Source: Bradyrhizobium sp. sBnM-33
GTDB taxonomy: Bacteria > Pseudomonadota > Alphaproteobacteria > Rhizobiales > Xanthobacteraceae
Assembly: GCF_032917945.1 (NCBI RefSeq)
Contig: NZ_CP136624.1
Location: 5,952,001 to 6,016,000 of the forward strand
DNA: 64,000 nucleotides
Direction of reading: 5' to 3'
The notes under the pieces were generated by a model that worked only from the letters and a program-made list of their open reading frames with translations, searched no databases and had not been told where the DNA came from. Positions within the stretch are counted from its first letter, which is position 1, and every line of letters starts with the position of its first letter. Made by a program: the position numbers and the translations under genes. Positions 6,536-16,237 of this stretch are shown piece by piece.

Positions 6536-7363
6536 GTGCCGGGCGGCGATCGCTGGATTCACGAGATCAAGTTCGACGGTTACCGGGTACAGGTCCATCT
6601 CGCCAAAGGCGCCGTCAAAGTTTTCACCCGCCGCGGTAACGACTGGACCAGGCGATTGCGCAAGATCGCCGATGACGCTTGGCATGTCGCCGCCGGCAGC
6701 GCGATCATCGACGGCGAGGTCGTCGTTCCCTCCAAGGACGGCACCACCGATTTTTCCGTGCTGCAGAACGAACTGAAGGGAAAATCCGACCGGATTGTGC
6801 TGGTTGCCTTCGACTTGCTTTATCTGAACGGCCACGACCTGCGGATGCTGCCGCTGCAGGAGCGCAAGGCCCTGCTGAGAAAAACCATCGACGGCACTGA
6901 TCTCCACTTCAGCGAAAGTTTTGAGATCGACGGCAGCGAGATGTACGCGCACGCCTGCAAGGTCGGGCTGGAAGGCGTCGTCTCCAAGGTGCGCGATAGC
7001 CGCTATATCTCCGGCCGCATCAGCGATTGGGTCAAGAAGACCTGCGCGCAACGCGAGACGCTGATCATCGCGGGCTTTGCACTCGACGGCAATGACTGGG
7101 ACGGCATCTATCTCGGCCGCCGCAGCGGCAACGACCTGGTCTATGCCGGCAAGTGCGACCACGGGTTCGACAAGACCTCGGCCGGCGAATTGCGCAAGCG
7201 TCTCACGCCGCTGATCCGCAAGAGCCAGCCTTACACCAAGAGGATCGCGCACAAGGGCATCTGGGTGGAGCCAGAGCTGCTGGTGGAGATCGAATACCGG
7301 GCCAAATCGGCCGAGGGCAAAGTCCGGCATCCGTTCTTCAAGGGTCTGCGCGAGGACCTGTGA
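6536..7363 (+). CDS. ATP-dependent DNA ligase (LigD/LigC-type), N-terminus frameshifted
   Basis: Ligase/nucleotidyltransferase of the non-homologous end-joining type: the catalytic lysine is in EIKFDGYR (residues 10-17 from the GTG at 6536), followed by DGEVVVP, the GVVSKVRDSRYISGR block and a C-terminal OB-fold region ending KVRHPFFKGLRED. It has no polymerase or phosphoesterase domain. The true N-terminus lies in another frame upstream: GTG at 6447, then AFQRNKPAAVGTKAPYPGFI, hitting TAG at 6516, where homologues continue EPALA..STERVPGGDRW. About 4 bases appear to be missing near 6511-6516. Unless re-initiation at the GTG works, the gene may be inactive. It is coupled to the 55-aa gene downstream. 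Confidence 0.75.
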   Translation: MPGGDRWIHEIKFDGYRVQVHLAKGAVKVFTRRGNDWTRRLRKIADDAWHVAAGSAIIDGEVVVPSKDGTTDFSVLQNELKGKSDRIVLVAFDLLYLNGHDLRMLPLQERKALLRKTIDGTDLHFSESFEIDGSEMYAHACKVGLEGVVSKVRDSRYISGRISDWVKKTCAQRETLIIAGFALDGNDWDGIYLGRRSGNDLVYAGKCDHGFDKTSAGELRKRLTPLIRKSQPYTKRIAHKGIWVEPELLVEIEYRAKSAEGKVRHPFFKGLREDL

Positions 7364-7530
7364 TGCCCAGGGACGCCTTCGACCAATGGTGGGAGTGGGC
7401 CGAGAAACCGCCTGACAGCAAGCTCACAATCCCGGCTGCGATCCACGAGCCCATCATGCGGCTGACGCCGGACGAGCGGTGCGATCGTGACAAGGTCAAC
7501 GAGGCGGTACGGCAATGGCGGGGGAAGTGA
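7363..7530 (+). CDS. 55-aa hypothetical protein coupled to the DNA ligase
   Basis: The ATG at 7363 overlaps the ligase stop by one base (TGATG), the classic sign of translational coupling. The protein (MPRDAFDQWWEWAEKPPDSK...) is Trp-rich at its start and charged towards the end (RLTPDERCDRDKVNEAVRQW), with no signal or membrane segment. As I recall, the same small gene follows this ligase type in other Bradyrhizobium genomes, so a role in the same repair process is plausible but unproven. Confidence 0.65.
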   Translation: MPRDAFDQWWEWAEKPPDSKLTIPAAIHEPIMRLTPDERCDRDKVNEAVRQWRGK

Positions 7531-7679
7531 AACCCCTAAGCCATGCCTGGCGCAACCTCGATGGCATTGCCACGAGCTGGAATCCTGCGAGATGATCTAT
7601 CGGACAAGCCGCCGCCGCGGCGCAACGTGCGCTGCGAGATCGCAACTCTTTGCCTTACTGCTGCCGCTCTTCCAATCGA
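7531..7679. other. Intergenic between the 55-aa gene and ndk (convergent)
   Basis: No gene, and no clear terminator hairpin with a T tract was found. Confidence 0.4.
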
Positions 7680-8102
7680 TTAGCCGACGATTTCGTTACC
7701 GGAAAAGAACTGCGCGATTTCGATCGCGGCGGTTTCCGGCGCGTCCGAACCATGCACCGAGTTCTCGCCGATCGACTTCGCATGCAGCTTGCGGATCGTG
7801 CCTTCCGCCGCCTTCGCCGGGTCGGTGGCGCCCATGACGTCGCGGTATTTGGCGATAGCGCCCTCGCCTTCCAGCACCTGCACCACGACCGGGCCCGAGG
7901 TCATGAAGTCTACCAGTTCGCCGAAGAACGGACGCGCCTTGTGAACGGCATAGAAGGTTTCCGCCTGTTCGCGGGTCATACGAATGCGCTTCTGGGCGAC
8001 GATCCGCAAGCCGGCCTTCTCGATCAACGCGTTGACGGCGCCGGTCAGATTGCGCGCGGTCGCGTCCGGCTTGATGATCGAGAAAGTGCGTTCAATCGCC
8101 AT
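7680..8102 (-). CDS. ndk: Nucleoside diphosphate kinase
   Basis: Transfers the gamma-phosphate of ATP to nucleoside diphosphates in the cytoplasm through a phosphohistidine intermediate, balancing NTP and dNTP pools. At 140 aa it has normal family length. It starts [20 protein letters not shown]. The active-site His is H117 in [12 protein letters not shown], and the nucleotide-binding residues around K11-P12-D13 are intact. The gene stands alone, converging on the ligase operon, with a 325-bp upstream region before the next gene on the other strand. No oddities. Confidence 0.97.
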   Translation of the reverse strand: MAIERTFSIIKPDATARNLTGAVNALIEKAGLRIVAQKRIRMTREQAETFYAVHKARPFFGELVDFMTSGPVVVQVLEGEGAIAKYRDVMGATDPAKAAEGTIRKLHAKSIGENSVHGSDAPETAAIEIAQFFSGNEIVG

Positions 8103-8427
8103 TGTTTACGTCCTTGCAAAACACGCCAGTTGGAGAGTTGCGGGGCTTATATCGGCGCCACCTCGCGACGGCAAGCCACCCGGTGACGCGTCTGCCACCG
8201 CTTTTGGGCGCCCTTTCGTGCGGCACATCACCCCGTGGGGGCGAAGATTGCGGCAATTTCAGGAAGGTGAACCCACTCTGTAACCTGCGTCACGCCGCCA
8301 TTCAGCTCGGCGCCCGTAGACTTTCCGACGATCGGACACCGGGCCCGCATCCGCGAGGCCCGGCGCGTTACGGGAGGCGATCTCACCGATGGCGCGCACC
8401 CCGCGCCTAAACCTTGAGGAGACGATC

Positions 8428-8697
8428 ATGTTACGCAAACTCTCGCTCGTTGCAGTGGCCGCGGCTTCGCTGGGCGCGGCTGCGCTGGCGCCGACATCGG
8501 CCTCGGCCGGCGGCTGGCGTCACGGCTGGCACCATCATCATCACCATCACGGCTGGCATCATCACCATCACGGCTGGCGCCCGCGCGTCATCATCGGCGG
8601 CCCTGCCTATTTCGGTGGCTATGGCGGCTGTTACGTGCGGCGTCTTGTTCCGACCCCCTGGGGCCCGCGCTGGCGGCTGGTGAACCGCTGCTACTGA
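8428..8697 (+). CDS. Small exported histidine/tryptophan-rich protein, 89 aa
   Basis: Start ATG at 8428 with GAGGAG upstream. It has a signal peptide of about 26 residues (KLSLVAVAAASLGAAALAPT, cleavage near ASA-GGW). The mature N-terminal part has two runs of His (HHHHHHH and HHHHH) set in GW repeats, followed by a hydrophobic/aromatic segment and two Cys (GGCYVRR... and RCY at the end). The His clusters would bind Ni, Zn or Cu in the periplasm. Similar GWRHGW/HHHH proteins are common in Bradyrhizobium, but no substrate is proven. An intrinsic terminator follows at 8727-8751, so it is monocistronic. Confidence 0.75.
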   Translation: MLRKLSLVAVAAASLGAAALAPTSASAGGWRHGWHHHHHHHGWHHHHHGWRPRVIIGGPAYFGGYGGCYVRRLVPTPWGPRWRLVNRCY

Positions 8698-8726
8698 GCT
8701 GGTTTGAGCTTCCCCCTGACTGAGGC

Positions 8727-8751
8727 CCCGGCCGCCGCGCCGGGCATTTTT
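8727..8751 (+). terminator. Intrinsic terminator of the His-rich protein gene
   Basis: CCCGGC (8727-8732), 6-base loop, GCCGGG (8739-8744), then CA and TTTTT (8747-8751). It lies 30 bases after the stop codon. Confidence 0.7.
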
Positions 8752-8871
8752 GTGCGGAACCGAACACCACCCGTGATTCGACCACTTGCACGCAAGTGCA
8801 TGGCTCTGCACGGAAACCAATTTCGCGGCTGTGACTTGATCCATCATCATCAAGCCTTGCGAGGACGCGAG

Positions 8872-9069
8872 GTGGAACTCGCCAAGAGACCGCCGATGGA
8901 TGGCCGAATCATCAGAGAGTTCGAACTAATCGATCACAAGACACGCGTATCGATCTGCGACGCCATCGGCGAACGGCTTCAGCAAAACTTGCGCCCCGAA
9001 ACTGAACTGCCACCGCGTCTACGAGAACTCGTCGACGAGCTGCGCCGCCGCGACAACGAGCTGCATTGA
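8872..9069 (+). CDS. Small hypothetical protein, 65 aa
   Basis: Charged, helical protein of unknown function; the core reads DGRIIREFELIDHKTRVSIC and continues GERLQQNLRPETELPPRLRELVDEL. The GTG at 8872 is chosen because GAGGA lies about 7 bases upstream; an ATG at 8896 would also give the core. It is a soluble cytoplasmic protein with no signal or membrane segment. The reading frame is open further upstream (to 8704), but that part is not protein-like. It lies 70 bp before the ABC-F gene on the same strand, so may share a transcript. Confidence 0.55.
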   Translation: MELAKRPPMDGRIIREFELIDHKTRVSICDAIGERLQQNLRPETELPPRLRELVDELRRRDNELH

Positions 9070-9138
9070 GGGCCGCTGGGTAGCTGATTTGACCGATAAA
9101 TGAGTTGCGTTTGGCACCGGCTCCGGTGACAACCCCGC

Positions 9139-11001
<1,863 letters not shown>

Positions 11002-11102
11002 GCCATGAACCCGTAACTCGCCGTGGACGGCTTGCGTGAGTCCGCTACGCCCCGATAGCGACCAAATTCAGCGGCGCAGCGAAATTACGCGATGTGCCAA
11101 AA

Positions 11103-11148
11103 CCGGAAGTTAGCGTTTGGCCGCCCCAGCGCGGGGCCTGACTTCCGG
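11103..11148. repeat. Long imperfect hairpin after the ABC-F gene
   Basis: Outer arms CCGGAAGT (11103-11110) and ACTTCCGG (11141-11148), with an inner stem GCCCC (11123-11127) / GGGGC (11133-11137). It may terminate transcription or be a mobile palindromic repeat. A related string (CGGAAGTTAG) recurs near 13072. Confidence 0.4.
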
Positions 11149-11214
11149 GCAGTCGCGAAGTTTGTTATGCTGCGCGCCAGTCGGGGGGCCTCAAAGCATA
11201 GTACGGAGGCCGAC

Positions 11215-12345
11215 ATGACCCGTATGACCCGTATATTGGGACGGCGTGACCTCCTCGCAGGCTCTGCGGCGCTCGCTGGGGCGGCGGTGGGTAGCGGCTT
11301 CATGTGCGTCGAATTCGCTTCGGCGGCACCGATCGAGGTGCCGATGGTCGAAAAGCTGTCAATCAGGGTGCTCGTCGACTCCACCCACGATCTTTTCCTG
11401 CGCCCCCGCACGGTCAACGGCGTGAGCGTGCAGCCGACTCCCCTCCAGACGGGGTTTCCGAATGTGATTCACACCCAATGGGGCCTGTCGCTCTGGCTCG
11501 AATCCCAGCGCGGCAACGAGCTCCGCACCCTGATGCTCGATTACGGCTACACGCCGGACGTGCTTATCACCAACATGGGCATCATGGGCGTCGACGTGAA
11601 GAAGGTCGACGCCTTGATCCTCAGCCACGGCCATTTCGATCATTTCGGCGGCCTGATGGGATTCCTCGATAAGTACCGTGGCGCACTGCCGGCGGACGTG
11701 AAGCTCTACGCCGGCGGCGAGGACAATTTCTGCCATCGCCTGGCCGGGGCGCCGGGCCAATTGACCGACTACGGCACGCTCGACCGGCGCGCTCTAGCTG
11801 CTCAGAAGGTTGCGACTGTTCTATGCGAGCACCCGACCGTGATTGCCGGCCACGCCTTCACCACCGGGCAGATCAGGCGTTCCGGCATCGAGAAGGTCTT
11901 GCCCAACACCATGGTGGAGTACGGGATCAAGGACGGGCTCGGCTGCGATGCCACCCAGTACACCCATTTCACCGCGGCGGAGCTGCAGGGCAAGATCGTC
12001 CCGGACGAGCATACCCACGAGCACGCGACCTGCTTCAACGTGAAGGACCGCGGCCTCGTCGTCATCACCTCGTGCGGCCACGTCGGCATTCTCAACATCA
12101 TCCGGCAGGCGCAGGAGGTATCCGGCATCAAGAAGCTGCACGCCCTGATCGGCGGCTTCCATCTAGGGCCCGCAACGCCGGACTATGCGGATCAGGTCGT
12201 CAGCGAACTCAAGACGTTCGAGCCGGACGTGGTAGTGCCGATGCACTGTAGCGGCCTGACCTTCGTCGATTCCGTGCGCAAGATCATGCCGGACAAGCTG
12301 CTGCTGGCCTCGGCGGCGGCGCGGCTCAATTTCGGCGTGGCGTGA
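11215..12345 (+). CDS. Tat-exported metallo-beta-lactamase-fold hydrolase
   Basis: Starts at the ATG at 11215 with GGAGG about 5 bases upstream; the longer upstream frame lacks a good start. The N-terminus holds a twin-arginine signal (GRRDLLAG at residues 9-16, then a hydrophobic stretch to about residue 38, ending SAA). The metal-binding motif SHGHFDH is at residues 137-143, further His residues follow (DEHTHEH, SCGHVG), and GGFHL is near the C-terminus. The overall pattern matches the MBL branch related to methanopterin-synthesis proteins (dihydropterin/ribofuranosylaminobenzene phosphate synthase-like), which is not beta-lactamase. The periplasmic substrate is unknown. The last 4 bases overlap the SCO gene. 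Confidence 0.85.
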   Translation: MTRMTRILGRRDLLAGSAALAGAAVGSGFMCVEFASAAPIEVPMVEKLSIRVLVDSTHDLFLRPRTVNGVSVQPTPLQTGFPNVIHTQWGLSLWLESQRGNELRTLMLDYGYTPDVLITNMGIMGVDVKKVDALILSHGHFDHFGGLMGFLDKYRGALPADVKLYAGGEDNFCHRLAGAPGQLTDYGTLDRRALAAQKVATVLCEHPTVIAGHAFTTGQIRRSGIEKVLPNTMVEYGIKDGLGCDATQYTHFTAAELQGKIVPDEHTHEHATCFNVKDRGLVVITSCGHVGILNIIRQAQEVSGIKKLHALIGGFHLGPATPDYADQVVSELKTFEPDVVVPMHCSGLTFVDSVRKIMPDKLLLASAAARLNFGVA

Positions 12346-12971
12346 TTGCGACCCGGCGGCGCCTTCTCGGCCTCGCGGCCGGTCTCCTGCTGGCCGGCCC
12401 AGGACGGTCGTCGCGAGTGCAATCGTCCGAGGCGACTTCGGCCGCGCGGCTGATGGACGACCTGATGTGGAACCGCGGCCCGATCGGCGGGCCGTTCGCT
12501 TTGATCGACCACACCGGCAAACCGCGTACGGACGAGGATTTTCGCGGCAAACTTCTGCTGATCTACTTCGGTTACAGCTATTGCCCGGACGTGTGCCCAA
12601 CCGATCTGCAGCAGATCGGTCTGGCGGTCGATGGATTAGGCGCCGGAGCGGACGCGGTCCAGCCGATCTTCATCACCCTTGATCCCGAACGCGACACCGC
12701 TGCGCACCTCGCCGAGTACGTGCCGCTGTTCCACCCGCGGCTAATCGGCCTAACCGGCGACGCGGAGCAGATTCGGCGCGTGGCGCTCGCTTACAAGGTC
12801 TACTACGCCAAACATCCGCCTGATGGCCCGAATTACGTCATCGACCATTCTTCGTTCGTGTACTTGGTCGACAAAGGCGGGAATTATATCGGCTTCTTTC
12901 CGTCAGGCACCGCGGCCGATCGCATAATAGAAATGATCACTCTGCATCTTTCCGATAGGACAAAGAAATAA
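12342..12971 (+). CDS. SCO1/SenC family copper chaperone or thiol-disulphide protein
   Basis: Begins with GTG at 12342, overlapping the upstream stop (GTGA), so it is translationally coupled to the MBL hydrolase. Residues 1-20 (ATRRRLLGLAAGLLLAGPG) look like a signal or Tat-like anchor. The thioredoxin-fold domain carries the copper ligands C81 and C85 (SYCPDVCP) and H169 (VIDHSS), all present. SCO proteins deliver copper to cytochrome oxidase CuA or reduce its cysteines in the periplasm. No oxidase gene is nearby. The coupling to a Tat-exported metallo-hydrolase is unusual and suggests metal loading or redox repair of that enzyme, which is inference. Confidence 0.9.
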   Translation: MIATRRRLLGLAAGLLLAGPGRSSRVQSSEATSAARLMDDLMWNRGPIGGPFALIDHTGKPRTDEDFRGKLLLIYFGYSYCPDVCPTDLQQIGLAVDGLGAGADAVQPIFITLDPERDTAAHLAEYVPLFHPRLIGLTGDAEQIRRVALAYKVYYAKHPPDGPNYVIDHSSFVYLVDKGGNYIGFFPSGTAADRIIEMITLHLSDRTKK

Positions 12972-13190
12972 CGTCTATGGCCAAGTCCTTTGCAATCGCG
13001 CGTCCACTTTGCGTCATTAGCAATCGAGACGAACCAGTGGCAAGTCCGGCCAGTTCGCTATACCGCCGAAAGCGGAAGTTAGGTTCAGAGCATTGGTCTG
13101 GCGGGCTTTGACGCGTTTTCTTAACGCTAACCGGCATCTAGTTCGCTCGAAAACGCTATAGCCAACGCGAGGCACGCAAGCGCGCAGAGC

Positions 13191-13724
13191 TTACGTCGCA
13201 GCCGACTTCTTCTTCGGCTTTGCGCCTTTTGCCGGTGCCGCCGGCTCCGGTGCACGCTCGATCGACGTCAGGCGTCCGGCGGTGAAGGTGTAGATGCCAG
13301 CCCGCTGGCCGCGCGAATAGCTGACGACTGCCACGCGGTCGCCGCGCGGGTTGTTGGAAAGGCTGACATTGTCGGGCGCACCGATGCCGCGCACGACGTC
13401 GCATTCGGTATGGCCGAGCGCCACCGTTCCCGTCGTCGATGGAGGCGGGTTGCCCGCAGCGCCATTCGCCAGCGCGGTGGCGTCGGTGCCCGGCGCTGCC
13501 ATGCCGGGACAAGCGCCCTCGGCACTGACGAGTTCATCCGGCGTGACCGGTTTGGTCGGAGTGAGCGGGGGCGTTTCGATCGAAACGTTGCGGATGAACA
13601 CGCGTCCGGAGCGCGAAAACCAGTCCGCATCCTTCGACAGCAGGTCTGCACCCGAGCAGCCCGCAAGTGCAGGCCCGAGCAGCAACAACGTCAGCAGTGG
13701 CTTTCGATCGATTGTTCCGCGTCG
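13191..13724 (-). CDS. Outer-membrane lipoprotein, BamE/SmpA-like C-terminus
   Basis: Starting at the GTG at 13724 gives a typical lipoprotein signal: RRGTIDRKPLLTLLLLGPALAGC, lipobox LAGC, Cys at about residue 22. An in-frame ATG lies further upstream (13793) but would give an over-long N-terminus. After a Ser/Pro/Thr-rich linker, the C-terminal part (GHTECDVVRGIGAPDNVSLS followed by DRVAVVSYSRG...IYTFTAGRLTSI) has the shape of a small BamE-like domain, ending in a Lys/Pro/Ala-rich tail. Residues after the lipid-Cys (SGAD) suggest the outer membrane. Role in envelope assembly is inferred from fold resemblance only. Confidence 0.7.
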   Translation of the reverse strand, partial: RRGTIDRKPLLTLLLLGPALAGCSGADLLSKDADWFSRSGRVFIRNVSIETPPLTPTKPVTPDELVSAEGACPGMAAPGTDATALANGAAGNPPPSTTGTVALGHTECDVVRGIGAPDNVSLSNNPRGDRVAVVSYSRGQRAGIYTFTAGRLTSIERAPEPAAPAKGAKPKKKSAAT

Positions 13725-13839
13725 CACGCTAAACCCAGGCCCCCACCCCTTACTGTAACCACTTGTCCGACCATCACTTTGCGGCACGACCATGGCTGCT
13801 CGCAAGGTCCGGCGCAGAAACGCAGGTTATCATTAATTC

Positions 13840-13924
13840 CCAAGGATCGCTAACTTCCAAGTATCGCCAATTTCCAAGGATCGGCAATTGCCAGCGCCGC
13901 TAATTTTCCAAGCATCGCTATTGC
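13840..13924. repeat. 17-bp tandem repeat, five units
   Basis: Five head-to-tail units of exactly 17 bases (starts 13840, 13857, 13874, 13891, 13908), consensus CCAAGGATCGCTAATTT; the fourth unit is the most diverged. The last unit overlaps the holC stop codon at 13918-13920. It lies in the space between the end of holC and the lipoprotein promoter. Confidence 0.85.
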
Positions 13925-14370
13925 CGCCGCTGCCACCGGCCCCGCTCGTCCGCCTGCCAGTAGGTCACCTCGAATCCGCGCGCTTTGCAATCGGCCCAGG
14001 CCCCGCGCGCAGCCGTCAGCGCATCGGCATCGTCACCGTTGAAGACCAATACTACACGTTTGTAGCTGTCGCAGTCGGCCGGCAACGCCGCGTTGTCAAT
14101 CAGGAACCTGACGTTGGCCCCGTTCGGATTGCTCTCCTCGATCGAGAGAATGATGGGCTGGTCCTGGGCATCGCCGGCGCGCCATGTGGCGTGCGGCAGG
14201 AACGAATCATCGCTGTATGTCCATAAATGCGCATCGAGCGCCTCGGTGCGCTCCGGCGAGGTCGATTGCACCACCACGCGCCAGCCGCGCTCCAGCGACT
14301 TTTCCAACATCGGCGGCAATACGCTTTCGAGCGACATGGCCTGCAAATGATAGAACAGGACTTCCGTCAT
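13918..14370 (-). CDS. holC: DNA polymerase III subunit chi
   Basis: Clamp-loader accessory subunit that, with psi, links the clamp loader to single-strand-binding protein. Start ATG at 14370 (MTEVLFYHLQAMSLESVLPP) gives 150 aa, the normal length; upstream in-frame sequence belongs to the end of pepA in another frame. Features seen: EVLFYHL start, LEKSLERGWRVVVQ, the DxHLWTYSDDSFLPH block and a C-terminal CKARGFEVTYWQADERGRW. It lies 14 bp after pepA on the same strand, the usual arrangement in rhizobia. The 17-bp tandem repeat runs into its stop codon. Confidence 0.93.
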   Translation of the reverse strand: MTEVLFYHLQAMSLESVLPPMLEKSLERGWRVVVQSTSPERTEALDAHLWTYSDDSFLPHATWRAGDAQDQPIILSIEESNPNGANVRFLIDNAALPADCDSYKRVVLVFNGDDADALTAARGAWADCKARGFEVTYWQADERGRWQRRQ

Positions 14371-14384
14371 CGCCTGCAACCGAG

Positions 14385-15887
14385 TTATTTCGTGGCTTCG
14401 TAATATTCTGCGACCAGGCGGTCCAGCAGACGAACGCCGTAGCCGGATCCCCAACTGTGGTTGATGTCGCTTTTCGGCGCGCCCATCGCGGTTCCCGCGA
14501 TGTCGAGATGCGCCCACGGCGTGTTGTCGACGAATCGCTGCAGGAACTGTGCGGCGGTGATCGAGCCGCCGTGGCGCCCGCCGGTATTCTTCATGTCGGC
14601 AAACTGCGAATCGATCAGCTTGTCGTATTCGGGACCGAGCGGCATGCGCCAGACGCGCTCGCCGGTTTCATTTCCGATCTTGCTCAGCCTATCAGCCAGT
14701 TCGTCATTGTTGGAGAACATGCCTGAATATTCGGTACCCAGCGCGACCATGATCGCGCCGGTGAGTGTTGCGAGGTCGATCATGAATTTTGGTTTGAACT
14801 TCTTCGCGACGTACCAGAGCACGTCGGCCAGCACGAGCCGGCCTTCGGCATCAGTGTTGATGATTTCGATGGTCTGCCCCGACATCGAGGTGACGATATC
14901 GCCGGGGCGCTGGGCGTTGCCGTCGGGCATGTTCTCGACCAGGCCGATGGCGCCGACCGCGTTGACCTTCGCTTTTCGCGCCGCCAACGCATGCATCAGC
15001 CCAACCACGCAGGCCGCGCCTCCCATGTCGCCCTTCATGTCCTCCATGCTGGCGGCGCCCTTGATGGAGATGCCGCCGGTATCGAAGCAGACGCCCTTGC
15101 CGACGAAAGCAACGGGCTGATCGCCCTTTTTGCCGCCGTTCCATCGCATGATCACGGTGCGGCCGGGCTGGGTCGAGCCCTGTGCGACGCCGAGCAAGGC
15201 GCCCATACCGAGCTTCTTCATCGCCTTGACGTCGAGCACCTCGACATCGACACCCAGCTTCTTGAGCTGGCTCGCACGGCGCGAAAATTCTACGGGGTAG
15301 AGTACGTTCGGCGGCTCGTTGACGAGTTCGCGCGCAATGATCACGCCGTCGACGACATGGGACGCGGGCGCAAGCGCCCTTCGCGCGGCGGCAACATCCT
15401 CGACGGCAATCGAAACGTCGGCGCGAATCGCGCCGTTCTCGCCGTCCTTCTTCTTCGTCTTGTAACGGTCGAACTTATACGCGCGCAGCCGGATGCCCGA
15501 CGCGATCGCGGCGGCCGAATCGGGCTGCATCGCCCCCTCAGGCAGTTCGGCGATCACAGTGACCGCTGTGCTGGCGGTGTTGAGTTTGCCCGCCGTCACC
15601 CCACCGAACTTGAGAAAATCCTTCTCCTTGATATCGGCCGCCTTGCCGACGCCGACGATGATCAGGCGCTCTGCCTTGATTCCATCCGGCGCCGGGATGT
15701 CGAGCGTCGATCCACTCTTACCCTTGAACTGGTTGGCAGCCGCCGCCCGCTTGACCGTATCGGCCGCCTTCCCCAGCACCTTCCGCGTCGCCTCGCCGAA
15801 CTTCAATGCCTCATCGCAAAACACCACGAGAACGCCGCGGGGCGGAGCGGAAAAAGCGACAAAGCCGACCTTGACGGCGTCGGTCAT
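14385..15887 (-). CDS. pepA: Leucyl aminopeptidase (cytosol aminopeptidase)
   Basis: Hexameric two-metal exopeptidase of family M17 that removes N-terminal residues from peptides in the cytoplasm; in some bacteria PepA also binds DNA. At 500 aa it is full length. The catalytic domain shows K264 and D269 ([12 protein letters not shown]), the D287-containing [10 protein letters not shown] block and the signature NTDAEGRL at residues 344-351. The start ATG at 15887 has TGGAGG about 8 bases upstream. It forms an operon with holC. The 350-bp region upstream separates it from the divergent lptF operon. Confidence 0.97.
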   Translation of the reverse strand: MTDAVKVGFVAFSAPPRGVLVVFCDEALKFGEATRKVLGKAADTVKRAAAANQFKGKSGSTLDIPAPDGIKAERLIIVGVGKAADIKEKDFLKFGGVTAGKLNTASTAVTVIAELPEGAMQPDSAAAIASGIRLRAYKFDRYKTKKKDGENGAIRADVSIAVEDVAAARRALAPASHVVDGVIIARELVNEPPNVLYPVEFSRRASQLKKLGVDVEVLDVKAMKKLGMGALLGVAQGSTQPGRTVIMRWNGGKKGDQPVAFVGKGVCFDTGGISIKGAASMEDMKGDMGGAACVVGLMHALAARKAKVNAVGAIGLVENMPDGNAQRPGDIVTSMSGQTIEIINTDAEGRLVLADVLWYVAKKFKPKFMIDLATLTGAIMVALGTEYSGMFSNNDELADRLSKIGNETGERVWRMPLGPEYDKLIDSQFADMKNTGGRHGGSITAAQFLQRFVDNTPWAHLDIAGTAMGAPKSDINHSWGSGYGVRLLDRLVAEYYEATK

Positions 15888-16157
15888 GGGTAAAATCCTC
15901 CAGAATTCAGGGCTGTCTTGCGGGGCCGGAATCGACCCGCATTATGGAATGTTCTCTTCGGTAACGGCCCAAATCGCTCGGGACCTGATGTTTTCGGCAC
16001 TATGGCCTGTCTGCCGCGCCACTGCCAAGCGTTGCAGTGGCCGCAACGCCACATGAGGCGAATTATTAACCGTATCGAGGGCACGCCACGGCCCGGCCAT
16101 TTTGTTGACGGATCAAAGGGATGGTAGTCAGAATGTAGACGGCTGACGATTGGCGGC

Positions 16158-16194
16158 CCGACCAATGGGGAACCCCCAAAGAGGGATTGGTCGG
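16158..16194 (+). promoter_or_regulatory. Hairpin in the lptF leader
   Basis: Perfect 9-bp stem CCGACCAAT (16158-16166) / ATTGGTCGG (16186-16194), with GGGG and CCCCC inside the loop. It sits 44 bp before the lptF start within the 350-bp divergent pepA/lptF region and could be an operator or an mRNA leader structure. No riboswitch class was recognised. Confidence 0.45.
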
Positions 16195-16237
16195 AAGCTG
16201 CCCTTTGGGCGTGCAAGGGTGGGATTGTGCGGTAACG

